The notes under the pieces were generated by a model that was not told where the DNA came from, ran no database searches, and saw only the letters and a program-made list of their open reading frames with translations. Shown one piece after another: positions 50,248 to 59,748 of a stretch of DNA of 64,000 nucleotides. A program made the position numbers and the translations under genes. Location: positions 47,410 through 111,409 of the forward strand of contig CAYFGK010000003.1 in NCBI GenBank assembly GCA_964342305.1, given 5' to 3'. Every line of letters starts with the position of its first letter. Positions within the stretch are counted from its first letter, which is position 1. The DNA comes from DT-110 sp964342305 (lineage in GTDB: Bacteria > Bacteroidota > Bacteroidia > Chitinophagales > Saprospiraceae).

Positions 50248-50301
50248 GGAAATGATGAATGCTAAATGCTAAATGTTGAATGATGAATGATGAATGAGGA
50301 T
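50248..50301. repeat. ATGAATGCTAAATG word repeat, left flank of the GT39 gene
   Basis: AATGATGAATGCTAAATGCT and similar words, nearly without C. The inverse words occur at 51946-51976, so the glycosyltransferase gene is bracketed by an inverted pair about 1.65 kb apart. CAACTGAC/GTCAGTTG near 50308-50350 adds a hairpin. Confidence 0.65.
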
Positions 50302-50441
50302 TGACCTATCAACTGACAGTGAGACACTTAGATCCACTTTTGTCAGTTGGTTGACCAAGTTGCTTGTTTAAAATACCAATTCCGGTCAATACTTTAAGCT
50401 GCAGGGAGTTTTGGAAGAAATACAACCCCAATACTCCGGTT

Positions 50442-51914
50442 ATGTATCAATCCCCTAAATGGCTTCCCGGTGCAGTGGTGGCCTTGACTATTCTCTCCAT
50501 TTTATTGCTACACTGGGATGTTTTCCCTAAAGAATTGATGGGTAGTCATACCTGGCGCCAGTCTCAAACACGCCTGAATATCCTGAATTTCTACCAGCAC
50601 GATCCAAATATTTTGAATCCGAGAGTGGCCCAATTCAATACTGGAACCAATTTGTACCGCTACGAATTTCCTCTTATGCAATGGATAATAGGGATGATTC
50701 ACCGAATGTTAGGATCCGAACATATCCTAATTACTCGGGCTATGTTGTTTTTGATCGGGAGCGGCAGCTTGTTGGGGTTTTATGCTTTCGCAAAACAAGT
50801 GCTGGCCAGACCTTTACACGCTGCCCTGGCTACTTTGGCACTTGCATATTCCCCCGTGTATTCCTATTGGATGGTTAACCCTATACCCGATAATCTGGCC
50901 CTGGGATTAACCTGCTGGTTTCTGTACTTTTTCATCAGGAATTTAACAGAAGGTATTCCTCGCTGGCCGGTTGCCGGTCCGGTGTTTATCGGACTTGCCA
51001 CCCTGGTAAAATTACCCTTTGTACTTTTTGGCGTTCTCCCTTTTATTCACTGGCTCAGTATGCTGTGGGGACGCAAGGGCAAATTTAAATCCAGCACCAT
51101 TCGATACGGAGCTGCCTATAGCTTGTGTATCCTCCCGGCTATCGCCTGGTATGCCTGGGTAATTCCCGGATGGACGGGTAATGGGGTAGTGGCGGGTATT
51201 TTTGACAACGGTATTTCTTGGAAGGAGGTAGGAAACATCCTGGAATACCATGCCGAAACGATGTTGCCTCACATATTGATGACCCCTATTACCCTTGCTA
51301 TTTTTGGCGTAAGCCTGATAGGATTCTTCGTGAATGGTTGTCACCGGCAATTGGTGGGCAAATATGTGCTCCTGGGGTTTACCGGGGTGCTGTTATACTT
51401 CCTGTACGAACTGAATATGATCAATATTGTCCACGATTACTATATGTTTCCCTTTCTGCCTTTCCTGTTCCTGGGGGTCGGATACGGTATACAAATCCTT
51501 AGCAAGTGGCATCCAATTATGATGTTTCTGGTCATTGGGGCTTTACTGATCGTTCCCGCTCAAACTAACCAAAAGCACCTCGATAGCTGGGAACCCGACC
51601 CCGGTAATAACCTGAATCTCTGGACTTACCAGGACGATTTGATCAAAGCTGTACCTGATACCGCCAAGGTGGTGATCCTGAACGATCATAGCCGTATGGT
51701 CTTCGCCTATATGGTTCGCAAGCAGGGACTTATCTTCGGCGATGATCATTTACCTACTAGATGGGTAGAAGATATCATCCGCCGCCAACGTATTTTCTAT
51801 ATGTATTCCGATTCCAGAAAAGTAGATCAGGATTCCACGATACAAACCTTCATCGATACTACCTTATTGGAAGCGGGGGATATTAAAGTGTTTAAATTCA
51901 AGGAATTACAATAA
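50442..51914 (+). CDS. GT39/ArnT-like membrane glycosyltransferase
   Basis: The ATG at 50442 (MYQSPKWLPGAVVAL) gives 490 residues; a longer open frame upstream has only a TTG start. Eleven or more membrane helices are apparent. GSHTWRQSQTRLNILNFYQH in the first outer loop and FPLMQWIIGMIHRML are in the positions used by ArnT/PMT-type transferases to bind polyprenyl-phosphate sugars. A C-terminal soluble domain (about 400-490) follows. It probably glycosylates an envelope component in the periplasm. A GNRA mini-hairpin (51301-51315) falls in a membrane helix. Confidence 0.82.
   Translation: MYQSPKWLPGAVVALTILSILLLHWDVFPKELMGSHTWRQSQTRLNILNFYQHDPNILNPRVAQFNTGTNLYRYEFPLMQWIIGMIHRMLGSEHILITRAMLFLIGSGSLLGFYAFAKQVLARPLHAALATLALAYSPVYSYWMVNPIPDNLALGLTCWFLYFFIRNLTEGIPRWPVAGPVFIGLATLVKLPFVLFGVLPFIHWLSMLWGRKGKFKSSTIRYGAAYSLCILPAIAWYAWVIPGWTGNGVVAGIFDNGISWKEVGNILEYHAETMLPHILMTPITLAIFGVSLIGFFVNGCHRQLVGKYVLLGFTGVLLYFLYELNMINIVHDYYMFPFLPFLFLGVGYGIQILSKWHPIMMFLVIGALLIVPAQTNQKHLDSWEPDPGNNLNLWTYQDDLIKAVPDTAKVVILNDHSRMVFAYMVRKQGLIFGDDHLPTRWVEDIIRRQRIFYMYSDSRKVDQDSTIQTFIDTTLLEAGDIKVFKFKELQ
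50784..50795 (-). repeat. Short-stem GNRA mini-hairpin variant
   Basis: Reads TTTT-GC-GAAA-GC on the minus strand inside the glycosyltransferase gene, encoding AFAKQ. Confidence 0.5.
51301..51315 (+). repeat. GNRA mini-hairpin, GTAA loop
   Basis: Reads TTTTT-GGC-GTAA-GCC on the plus strand inside the glycosyltransferase gene, encoding IFGVSL. Confidence 0.85.
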
Positions 51915-51945
51915 AAAATGCTACATATTGTATAAATTTTCTCAT

Positions 51946-52037
51946 TTAACATTCATCATTCATCATTTAGCATTACAAAGTGATTGAGGCTGAAGCTACA
52001 GTTTCGGAAATTCCTCAACCTAAGCCTCAACCTCAAT
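51946..52037. repeat. Word repeats between convergent genes
   Basis: CATTTAACATTCATCATTC words (51946-51976) are the inverse of those at 50248-50301. Then GATTGAGGCTGA (near 51982) faces AGCCTCAACCTCAATC (ending 52037), forming a hairpin before the stop of the leftward gene at 52067. Confidence 0.65.
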
Positions 52038-52066
52038 CTAGTCTCTCTATTCTAAATATCTAGCAT

Positions 52067-55000
52067 CTAGTTCCCCTTCGGCATCACCGTGGATTCGATC
52101 CAGGGGGCGCCGGAATCCATCAGCTTTTTCTCGAGAGCCGGGATCTTTTCCTGGCTAACTTTCTCGATCTTAGGCTTTAGATCGGCCAGCATCTTCTTGG
52201 CGATATCCAGGTTCTCCTTGTGCATGGCCGTAGGGCCATAGGTAGAACGCAGACCGCGATAGGCGATGTACATCCGATTTTGCACCGTCGGATCGGTACG
52301 GACACCGATCTCGGATTTGGCATCGCTGCCACTCATCTCTTCGTCGAGTTCGAGCAAGTGCATGCGCAGGTTGTACAGCTCTTTGCGCAATTCGGGGGCC
52401 TCGGTACGACTGCGGGCCAGAGCACTTTCCATGGCTTGTACTTTATCCATGGCATTATCCATGACAATGTAGGCCGCGGAAACATCCTCCTGCAGATCTT
52501 CCAGCTCTTTCCGGAAATCGGCGATCATATCCAATGGTTGGGGTTCCAGGGCACCGTCGTAGAGGCGCTCTACCTCAAATTCCACCGGACCGTCGAGGGT
52601 GGTGGTTTCTCCGTCAACGATCTTCACCAGGGTTACAGAGTAGGTTCCGGGCGTGGCCAGATGGCCACCACCGCGCCAGCCACCAGATTGACCCATCCGG
52701 ACCGGGTTGGCAGAGGTGTATTCAAAGTCCCAGGCAACCCGGTGAAATCCTTTACGCGTAGATCCATTCACTTTATTGACGATATTACCTTCGTCGTCGC
52801 GAACCACCAGCAGGATTTCCGGACTGGGCTGACGCTGTTCCGCTTCTAAAGCATCCCATCCCGGGAAGGGCACATCTGACTGATCTTTCAGCAGTTCGCG
52901 CTCCGTTTTCATCCGCTCAGACTTCATGGTAGTGAGTCCTTCCGCCAGATGGTACGTGAATACTGCTCCGTAGGGAGGGTTATCCGCTGCGTAAGGTTCG
53001 GCTCCCTGAGAGCTCACAATATTTCGGGGCGTGTACCACCAGGCCTTGCGAATAGGGTAGAGGCTTCCCTCCTGAGCGAGGCTTTCCTCCGTGACTTCCC
53101 GCAGCACACTGTAGTCATCAAAGACCCAGAAAGAGCGTCCGAAGGAGGCCCCGACCAGGTCATTTTCCCGCTTCTGGATAGCCAGGTCCCGGAAGGCGAT
53201 GTTGGGTACGCCACCGCTCAGTTTGATCCACTTATCGCCGCCATTTTTCGTGAAGTAGATGCCGTACTCGGTACCAATGAAGAGCAGATTAGGATCCACG
53301 TGATCCTGGACCAATCGCCAAACGATGGTTTTTTCCGGAAGGGATTCGGTCAAGGATGTCCAGCTCCGTCCGCGATCAGTACTTTTAACCAAGTAGGGGC
53401 TGTAGTCGCCGTATTTGTGGTTATCCAGGGATACGTACACCGTATTGGCATCGTGCAGATCAGCCTTGATGTCATTCACAAACGCGGTTTTGGGGACACC
53501 GGGCATGGAACCAACCTCGATCTTGCGCCAGTTTTCGCCACCATCTTCCGTTACCTGTACGATCCCATCGTCGGTACCGGCGTAGATCACACCCTCATCC
53601 AGAGGCGGCTCGGCCAGCGAGGTAATGGTGTTGTATTCCGACATGGCATTGAAGTCCCAGGCGGCATCGTAGCTCCAGGTGCGGCCCATGATGGGCAGCT
53701 CCACCGCCTCCTGATCACGGGTCAGATCACCGGAGATCGGTGTCCAGCTGTCACCCCGGTTATCGGATTTCCAAACCCGATACGAAGCGAAATACAGTCG
53801 TGAGGGATCGTGCGGACTCACCAGGATCGGTGCATCCCAATTGAATCGCTCGTGACCTTCTCCCGCACGGGGTTGTGGCTGGATATAAACGGCCTCTCCC
53901 GTAGTGCGATCAAGGCGACTTATACCACCTTGCTGAGTTTCAGCGTACCCAATGTCTGGATTGCCGGGCTCGACGGCCGATTGGTGTCCATCGGCACCGA
54001 GTGTTTTGTACCAATCGCGATTGAGTATTCCGTGGCGGGTATCCGTACGGGAAGGACCGCCGTGCGAGCCGTTGTCCTGGGTCCCCCCAAAAATATGATA
54101 GAAGGGTTCCCGGTCGTCGACGGCTACTTTATAATACTGTGTGATCGGCATATTATCGATGAAGCGCCAGGTGTCGGCCAGATCATAACTCTCATACAAG
54201 CCACCGTCGGAGCCAATGAGCAGGTAGTTCGGATCGCCCATCTTGAAGGCGATGGCGTGATTGTCGGAGTGTTTACCGCGCTCATTCAATTGGTTGAAGT
54301 TGGCGCCGCCATCGTCCGACACCTGTACGCGCACATCCATCAGGTACAGACGATCAAAGGCGTGGGGGCTCGCGTAGAGCTCCTGGTAGTAATGGGGGCC
54401 CGTACCGCCGGAAACCGCACTGGACATTTTGCGCCAGGAAGCACCGCGATCAGCGGACCGCCAGACGCCGCCTTCACCCTGATTGAGCTCAATGGCCGCA
54501 TAGACCACATCCGGCTTTTGGGGCGAGATGGCCAGGCCGATCTTCCCTTTGTAGCCGCCGGGGATCCCGTTTTTGAGTTCGCTCCAGGTTTCGCCGCCGT
54601 CGGTACTCAGGTGAATACCCGAATTGGGGCCGCCACCCATGTAAGCCGCTACCGTGCGGTGACGTTGCCAGGTGGCCGCGTAGAGGCGGTCCGGATCGCG
54701 GGGATCGATCAGGATATCGGTCACACCGGTCCATTCGTCATCACCGAGGGTTTTGTTCCAGGTCTCACCACCGTCGGTCGATTTGTAGAGGCCGCGTTCG
54801 CCCCCTTTGCTCCACAATGGTCCCTGAGCAGCTACCCAGATCACATCGGAATCATCGGGGTGTACAATGATCTTGGAAATGTGCTCGGAGGCTTTGAGTC
54901 CCATATTTTTCCAGGACTTTCCGCCATCCATACTGCGGTACACGCCATCGCCCCAGGCGACGTGCCGGCCACCGACATTCTCGCCGGTACCCAGCCAGAC

Positions 55001-55324
55001 AGTGCTGGGGTTGCTGGGATCGAGGGTGATACACCCGGTGGAGTAGGTAGATTGGTTGTCGAAAATGGGGTTCCAGGTCACGCCATTATTCATGGTCTTC
55101 CAAACCCCGCCGGAACCGACGGCCACATACCAAACGCTTTCGTTTTCGGGGTGAATGGCAATGTCGGCAATACGGCCTGAGGTAAAGGCCGGGCCAACGT
55201 TGCGCATCTGGAGTCCCCGGAAGGTAGACTCCGTCATTTTTGAATCATCTCCGCCGTTATTTTGCGCCATCAGGCCCATCATGGGCAGGCACAACAGCAG
55301 GAGGAACAGGTTACATCTTTTCAT
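52067..55324 (-). CDS. Large exported Asp-box beta-propeller (sortilin/VPS10-like) protein
   Basis: The protein has 1085 residues and a signal peptide ending MGLMAQN. It carries about nine Asp-box turns (SxDxGxxW): SMDGGKSW, STDGGETW (twice), SADRGASW, SDNRGDSW, TEDGGENW, STDRGRSW, TKNGGDKW and a weaker SDDGGANF. These mark beta-propellers of the VPS10/sortilin or glycosyl-hydrolase type, filling residues ~25-750. The remaining ~330 residues are a beta sandwich and a helical coiled region. Function is unknown; such proteins are common in Bacteroidota and are often called glycosyl hydrolases without proof. Confidence 0.88.
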   Translation of the reverse strand: MKRCNLFLLLLCLPMMGLMAQNNGGDDSKMTESTFRGLQMRNVGPAFTSGRIADIAIHPENESVWYVAVGSGGVWKTMNNGVTWNPIFDNQSTYSTGCITLDPSNPSTVWLGTGENVGGRHVAWGDGVYRSMDGGKSWKNMGLKASEHISKIIVHPDDSDVIWVAAQGPLWSKGGERGLYKSTDGGETWNKTLGDDEWTGVTDILIDPRDPDRLYAATWQRHRTVAAYMGGGPNSGIHLSTDGGETWSELKNGIPGGYKGKIGLAISPQKPDVVYAAIELNQGEGGVWRSADRGASWRKMSSAVSGGTGPHYYQELYASPHAFDRLYLMDVRVQVSDDGGANFNQLNERGKHSDNHAIAFKMGDPNYLLIGSDGGLYESYDLADTWRFIDNMPITQYYKVAVDDREPFYHIFGGTQDNGSHGGPSRTDTRHGILNRDWYKTLGADGHQSAVEPGNPDIGYAETQQGGISRLDRTTGEAVYIQPQPRAGEGHERFNWDAPILVSPHDPSRLYFASYRVWKSDNRGDSWTPISGDLTRDQEAVELPIMGRTWSYDAAWDFNAMSEYNTITSLAEPPLDEGVIYAGTDDGIVQVTEDGGENWRKIEVGSMPGVPKTAFVNDIKADLHDANTVYVSLDNHKYGDYSPYLVKSTDRGRSWTSLTESLPEKTIVWRLVQDHVDPNLLFIGTEYGIYFTKNGGDKWIKLSGGVPNIAFRDLAIQKRENDLVGASFGRSFWVFDDYSVLREVTEESLAQEGSLYPIRKAWWYTPRNIVSSQGAEPYAADNPPYGAVFTYHLAEGLTTMKSERMKTERELLKDQSDVPFPGWDALEAEQRQPSPEILLVVRDDEGNIVNKVNGSTRKGFHRVAWDFEYTSANPVRMGQSGGWRGGGHLATPGTYSVTLVKIVDGETTTLDGPVEFEVERLYDGALEPQPLDMIADFRKELEDLQEDVSAAYIVMDNAMDKVQAMESALARSRTEAPELRKELYNLRMHLLELDEEMSGSDAKSEIGVRTDPTVQNRMYIAYRGLRSTYGPTAMHKENLDIAKKMLADLKPKIEKVSQEKIPALEKKLMDSGAPWIESTVMPKGN

Positions 55325-55367
55325 ACGTCATAGTTTTTTGTCGAATTGTTAAAATAACAAAAACATG

Positions 55368-55438
55368 TCAGGTTTGAGGTATGAGGTTTGGGGTTTGAGG
55401 TAAGGTTGTAGGTTTACGGATAGGTTTAAGGTTCTCGC
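55368..55438. repeat. GGTTTGAGG word repeat
   Basis: GGTTTGAGGTATGAGGTTTG and similar words, without C, between the propeller gene start and the sensor gene stop. No opposite arm is present here, unlike the other word blocks. Confidence 0.65.
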
Positions 55439-55451
55439 CTTCGTCCTTCTA

Positions 55452-58400
55452 TCAACTCGTCGATTTCCCGCTATCCCGATATTCGGTAGGGGAGCAGCCC
55501 ATATACTCTTTAAAGGCACGATTAAAGGTGGGAATTTGCTGAAAGCCACAGGTATAGGCAATTTGAGAGATTGATTCTTCGGTTGTTTCCAATAATTCTT
55601 TGGCTTGTTCGATCCGTTCACGACGGATAAACTTGGAGGTGGATAAGCCGGTAAGGGCTTTCAGTTTGCGATGCAATTGAGTACGGCTAACGGCCATTTC
55701 CTTACGCAATACATCGATGCCAAAAGAATCATCTTCCAAATGTTTCTTCACCACTGCTTTGGCTTTTTGGAGGAATGGATCCGTGTGTTCTTTTTGGCGG
55801 AAGCCGGACGAAATATAATGCTCCTGAATGCGCTGACGGTTTTCCAGCAGGTTATGGAGGCATATTTGTAACTCTTCGTCGGAAACCGGTTTGGCGAGGT
55901 AGGCGTCAGCTCCTTCCCGGATACCCTTCAGGCGGGAGGCATCATCGGCCCGGGCGGTTAACAAAACGACTGGGATATGGCAGGTGCGTTCATCGTCTTT
56001 GACCAGCTGACAGAGCTGGTATCCATCCATCTCTGGCATCATCACGTCGGTGAGGATGATATCGGGAATGCATTCCTGTGCCAGCTCCCAGCCCCTGGAG
56101 CCGTTGTTCGCCACTTTGACCCGATATACATCGGCCAGCGTATGTTCCAGGTAATCGCTGACGGTGGGGTGGTCTTCGACAATTAGTAACAGCGGCAATT
56201 CTTCGGCAGCCTGGTCGGCCCAGGGAATATCGGGCGTGGCCCGGTAGGCAATATCGGGAGAAATGGGGATGCTATGCCGGGAGATCGACCAATGGTGCAT
56301 CGGTAAAGTTACGATGAAGGCGGCACCGCCCAGGGAAGATCGGCTAACCGAAATGGTGCCGTCGAGGAGTTTGACTAATTCTTTGGTGAAGGCCAGACCG
56401 ATGCCGGTACCTTCGGAGACCTTATCTTTTTCGACCTGATAAAAACGATCAAAAATGTGGGGTATATGCTCCTTGGGGATACCCGGTCCGGAATCCATTA
56501 CGGTCAATCTGGCTTTGCAATTATCTCTGGATAGGGAGCAATGGATCTGCCCGTTTTCCGGGGTGTACTTCAGGGCATTGCTCAACAGATTGGAGACGAT
56601 GACCTGCATTTTGTCCGGATCGTAATCCATATGCAGGGGCTCCTCGGGCCAGGAGCACGTCAGTTCGATGCCTTTGAATTCAGCCTGAGTCTGGAAGGGC
56701 TCGCACAGGTAAACCAGGTAGGCCGGCAGGTCGCCTTTCACCCATTTCACGGGCATGGCCCCGGCTTCGAGGCGGGAGAGACCGAGCATTTGTTCGACCA
56801 GATTGAGCAAGTCGCGGGCACTGCGGCGGATGCGGGCCGGGCCGATGGTATTCCAGACCTGCGGTTTACGTTCCATCAGGGAGGTGGTGCCCAGGATGGC
56901 AGTCAGGGGTGTGCGGAATTCGTGGCTCAGGTTGGCGAAGATGCGGTTTTTGGCGGCGTCGTGTTGTTCAAGCTGTTCGTATCGTTCCCTGGATGCCTGC
57001 GCTTCCAATTGAGCTTTTTGCCTGTCCAACAGCATTCGATTGAGCAGGATGATCAGCGCGGCAAAGAGCAATACGTAGACAGACCAGGCATGCGGATTCC
57101 AGTACCAGGGCGGCAGTATGTGCAGATCGATAGCTGCCTGGTCCGTACTCCACAGGCCATCATTATTACTGGCTTTCACCTCAAAGGTGTATTTGCCGGG
57201 ACGCAGATTGGTATAGGTGGCTATTCGTTGTTGGGCCGAGGTGTAAACCCAGTCTTCATCCTGTGGATGCAGGCGATAAGCGAACTGATTATTCTCCGGC
57301 GAGGTGATCTCTACTGCCGCAAAGGTGAAGGATACATCGTTCTGCCAGTGCTTCAGGGTCATCTTTTGGGCGAAAGCCGGAGCTTGTAATAGGGGAGAGG
57401 CCAACTTGGTGGAATCTCCGGGGCTTCCTCTGATAGGTAGCGGTTTATTCAGTAGACGGATCTGAGTAATGACGGGGTGCGGCGCAATGGTATTTTCTTT
57501 TATTTCCAGGGGATCAAAGCGTAACATGCCTTTACTTCCAGCATGGTACATTCTGCCATTTTCATCCTGGAAATGATGGCCAAAAAACTTACCAACCAGT
57601 ATTCCATCTGCAGCGTTGTAAGCGAATACATCCTCTGTTGTAGGGTCGAAGCATCGCAGTGTCATATTGCCAGACATCCAAATTCGACAATGGGCATCTT
57701 CGTGCATACCAAAAACAAGTGTGTTTTGAATTGGGGTGTCAAATAAGATGGAATCTTCCCCGGTGTCAAGATGCCCTAATCCAATATTGCTCCCAAAGTA
57801 AAACGGACCGTTCTCAGCCAGGTGCACATCAAAAACAGAAACAGGCAGGGGATAAAATTGGAATGTGTCGATTCCGGCAGATAACCGATTCGTTCCTCCC
57901 TGCGTATTAAACCAAAGGGAACCGTCAGCCGTAGGTACCACCGAGAGTACGTGTTGATTATTGCCTCCCGTTGTCGGGTCCATTGATTCAGCCAAGAAGA
58001 CTTGCCTTAGTTGTTCATCTTCCGAGTGAAATAAGTACAATCCCTGTTGGGTACAGATCCAATGCCGGCCAGAGTCATCGATGTACTGATCGGTCATCCA
58101 CCCGGTGGAGGGCATGCCTTTCGGCAAAAATTGTTCCCAGGTTTTTGCTCCGGGCCGCAGTACTACCATAGAGCGGCGGCCAATGCCCCAAAGATTCCCC
58201 TGGTTATCGAAGGCAAAATTTCGCACTTCCGGCAAGTAATCCAATCTGCGCGATCCCAATTGGATCGTACGGCGGGAAAAGGTTTCCAACACCGGGTCAA
58301 ACAGCAAATACCCGTTCTTTTTATCGGCCATCATGATGGTCCCGTCCGGTCGTTCCACGAACGCACCAAAATTGGTTTTAGGAATGGATCCCGGCTTTCC

Positions 58401-59474
58401 GGGCACATGCACGTACTGGCGAAAGGGTTTCTGAGCAGCCCGCACGATCTTTGGTCCGCCGTAAAAGGTGCCTGCCCAGATATTTCCGGCTGGGTCTTCG
58501 TATATCGAATAGACGATATCGAAGTTTTCGTGGACCGGATTAAAGGGGTCTGTTTTGAAGGGATAGACCTCATTGGTTGCTGGATCTATAAAGTGCAGTC
58601 CACCACCATAAGTGCCCACCCATATGTACCCATCGTCATCCTGGTGCAGGGCCCGGATACGGGTGTTGCGCAACCCCTCCGTGTCCATAATCTGATCGGT
58701 AAATACTTTGCGAGTGGGATCAAACCGAAAAATTCCCCGGTTTCCGGTACCTACCCAGACCATCCCTTCCCGGTCGCGCAACAGGCACCGGATGGTGTAA
58801 TCTTCCTCTTCGCCGGGGTTCCCGGAGTCCGGGATCGCCAGGGAGAACTGCGAACCCAACTGCGGATGGAATAGCAGAAGCTCGCTGCCAACGCCCACCC
58901 ACATCTCTTCACCGGCATTAACAGGCAGAAAGGCATAGACCTCTTTTTGGGCATCCTGGTCCACTTGGTAGCAGAAGCGCTCAAATTGGCAGGTGCTTGG
59001 CGAGAAGCGGGAAAAGCCGTTATCGGTACCGATCCAAAGGGTGCCGGCCTCGTCGACGAACAACTCCCAGATGCTGTTACCCGTCAGGGAATACGGATCA
59101 TCTGGCTCGTAGTAAAATCGTGTAATCTGCTCCGTACGTGGATCCAGGGCATTTAAACCGTTATCAGTTCCGATCCAGATCATAGAATCGGGGGTTTCGG
59201 CCAAGGACCACATGACCTGATTGCTCAGGCTGTTCGGATCGGCCGGATCGTAGGTCCACCGCTGGTGCTCGTAGCCATCGAAGCGAAAAAGCTCCCCGGC
59301 CGTAGCCAGGTAATAATGTCCGCTGTAAGCCTGGATAATAGATAGGACGAAGGTGTTATTGACGGGATCTTTTTCGGAGAGGTAGGTAAAATTGGGTTGG
59401 GGTTGGGCGTGTGATTGGCCAAGCATCATGCAGAACAGCAAATATAGGAATAGATATATGGGGTTTATTTTCAC
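55452..59474 (-). CDS. Hybrid two-component sensor-regulator (HTCS type)
   Basis: The protein has 1340 residues and all steps of a signalling pathway. A signal peptide (1-23) precedes periplasmic propeller repeats (about 40-660; MIWIGTDNGLNALDP, LWIGTDNGFSRFSP, IWVGTYGGGLHFIDP) and a Y_Y_Y domain (about 700-785). A membrane helix lies at 797-815. The kinase has His851 (LSHEFRTPLTAI), the N box NLLSNALKY and G boxes DSGPGIP and GTGIGLAF. The receiver has Asp1143 in IILTDVMMPEMDG. An AraC-type HTH closes the protein (about 1240-1335). Such sensors usually control glycan use loci, but no SusC/SusD pair lies nearby. Confidence 0.95.
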   Translation of the reverse strand: MKINPIYLFLYLLFCMMLGQSHAQPQPNFTYLSEKDPVNNTFVLSIIQAYSGHYYLATAGELFRFDGYEHQRWTYDPADPNSLSNQVMWSLAETPDSMIWIGTDNGLNALDPRTEQITRFYYEPDDPYSLTGNSIWELFVDEAGTLWIGTDNGFSRFSPSTCQFERFCYQVDQDAQKEVYAFLPVNAGEEMWVGVGSELLLFHPQLGSQFSLAIPDSGNPGEEEDYTIRCLLRDREGMVWVGTGNRGIFRFDPTRKVFTDQIMDTEGLRNTRIRALHQDDDGYIWVGTYGGGLHFIDPATNEVYPFKTDPFNPVHENFDIVYSIYEDPAGNIWAGTFYGGPKIVRAAQKPFRQYVHVPGKPGSIPKTNFGAFVERPDGTIMMADKKNGYLLFDPVLETFSRRTIQLGSRRLDYLPEVRNFAFDNQGNLWGIGRRSMVVLRPGAKTWEQFLPKGMPSTGWMTDQYIDDSGRHWICTQQGLYLFHSEDEQLRQVFLAESMDPTTGGNNQHVLSVVPTADGSLWFNTQGGTNRLSAGIDTFQFYPLPVSVFDVHLAENGPFYFGSNIGLGHLDTGEDSILFDTPIQNTLVFGMHEDAHCRIWMSGNMTLRCFDPTTEDVFAYNAADGILVGKFFGHHFQDENGRMYHAGSKGMLRFDPLEIKENTIAPHPVITQIRLLNKPLPIRGSPGDSTKLASPLLQAPAFAQKMTLKHWQNDVSFTFAAVEITSPENNQFAYRLHPQDEDWVYTSAQQRIATYTNLRPGKYTFEVKASNNDGLWSTDQAAIDLHILPPWYWNPHAWSVYVLLFAALIILLNRMLLDRQKAQLEAQASRERYEQLEQHDAAKNRIFANLSHEFRTPLTAILGTTSLMERKPQVWNTIGPARIRRSARDLLNLVEQMLGLSRLEAGAMPVKWVKGDLPAYLVYLCEPFQTQAEFKGIELTCSWPEEPLHMDYDPDKMQVIVSNLLSNALKYTPENGQIHCSLSRDNCKARLTVMDSGPGIPKEHIPHIFDRFYQVEKDKVSEGTGIGLAFTKELVKLLDGTISVSRSSLGGAAFIVTLPMHHWSISRHSIPISPDIAYRATPDIPWADQAAEELPLLLIVEDHPTVSDYLEHTLADVYRVKVANNGSRGWELAQECIPDIILTDVMMPEMDGYQLCQLVKDDERTCHIPVVLLTARADDASRLKGIREGADAYLAKPVSDEELQICLHNLLENRQRIQEHYISSGFRQKEHTDPFLQKAKAVVKKHLEDDSFGIDVLRKEMAVSRTQLHRKLKALTGLSTSKFIRRERIEQAKELLETTEESISQIAYTCGFQQIPTFNRAFKEYMGCSPTEYRDSGKSTS
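55791..55805 (+). repeat. GNRA mini-hairpin, GGAA loop, in a domain linker
   Basis: Reads TTTTT-GGC-GGAA-GCC on the plus strand. In the sensor protein it encodes GFRQKE in the linker between the receiver and the AraC domain. Confidence 0.85.
57364..57378 (+). repeat. Mini-hairpin variant with one inserted G
   Basis: Reads TTTT-G-GGC-GAAA-GCC on the plus strand inside the sensor gene. Confidence 0.55.
58116..58130 (-). repeat. GNRA mini-hairpin, swapped stem, GAAA loop
   Basis: Reads TTTTT-GCC-GAAA-GGC on the minus strand inside the sensor gene, encoding LPKGMP in a propeller loop. Confidence 0.85.
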
Positions 59475-59748
59475 CGTCTAGGGTTATGAGTCGATCAGAA
59501 ACTGTGATTCAAAAAAACATGGGAGCGAGGGATTTTAGGTGTTTTGCAACTGGGGTCAGGTATGTGCTATTTGATTCTTTTCAGCCAAATAAACTGTTGA
59601 GTCCAATGTTTCCAGCGGGTACTTTCTGATTCCAGGGGGAAAATAGTCCCCTAAATTTAGTAGTAGAGGTAAATCGAAAATTGTAAAAAACGGACAAATC
59701 TACGCAGGTAAGCCTCTAAAACACTGGAAAACAGAACACAACAGGGTC

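Noticed and set aside
53810..55180. Long open frame (456 codons) on the plus strand, with others at 52220-52849 and 52949-53803
   Set aside because: They lie fully antisense to the Asp-box protein, whose translation shows clear repeats and a signal peptide. They have no motifs and reflect codon bias on the opposite strand.
56541..57389. Open frame of 282 codons on the plus strand
   Set aside because: Antisense to the kinase region of the hybrid sensor, where all kinase boxes are intact on the minus strand.
55452..59474. A polysaccharide utilisation locus built around the hybrid sensor
   Set aside because: No SusC/SusD pair or clear glycoside hydrolase lies within the window; the neighbouring propeller protein is not proof of glycan use.
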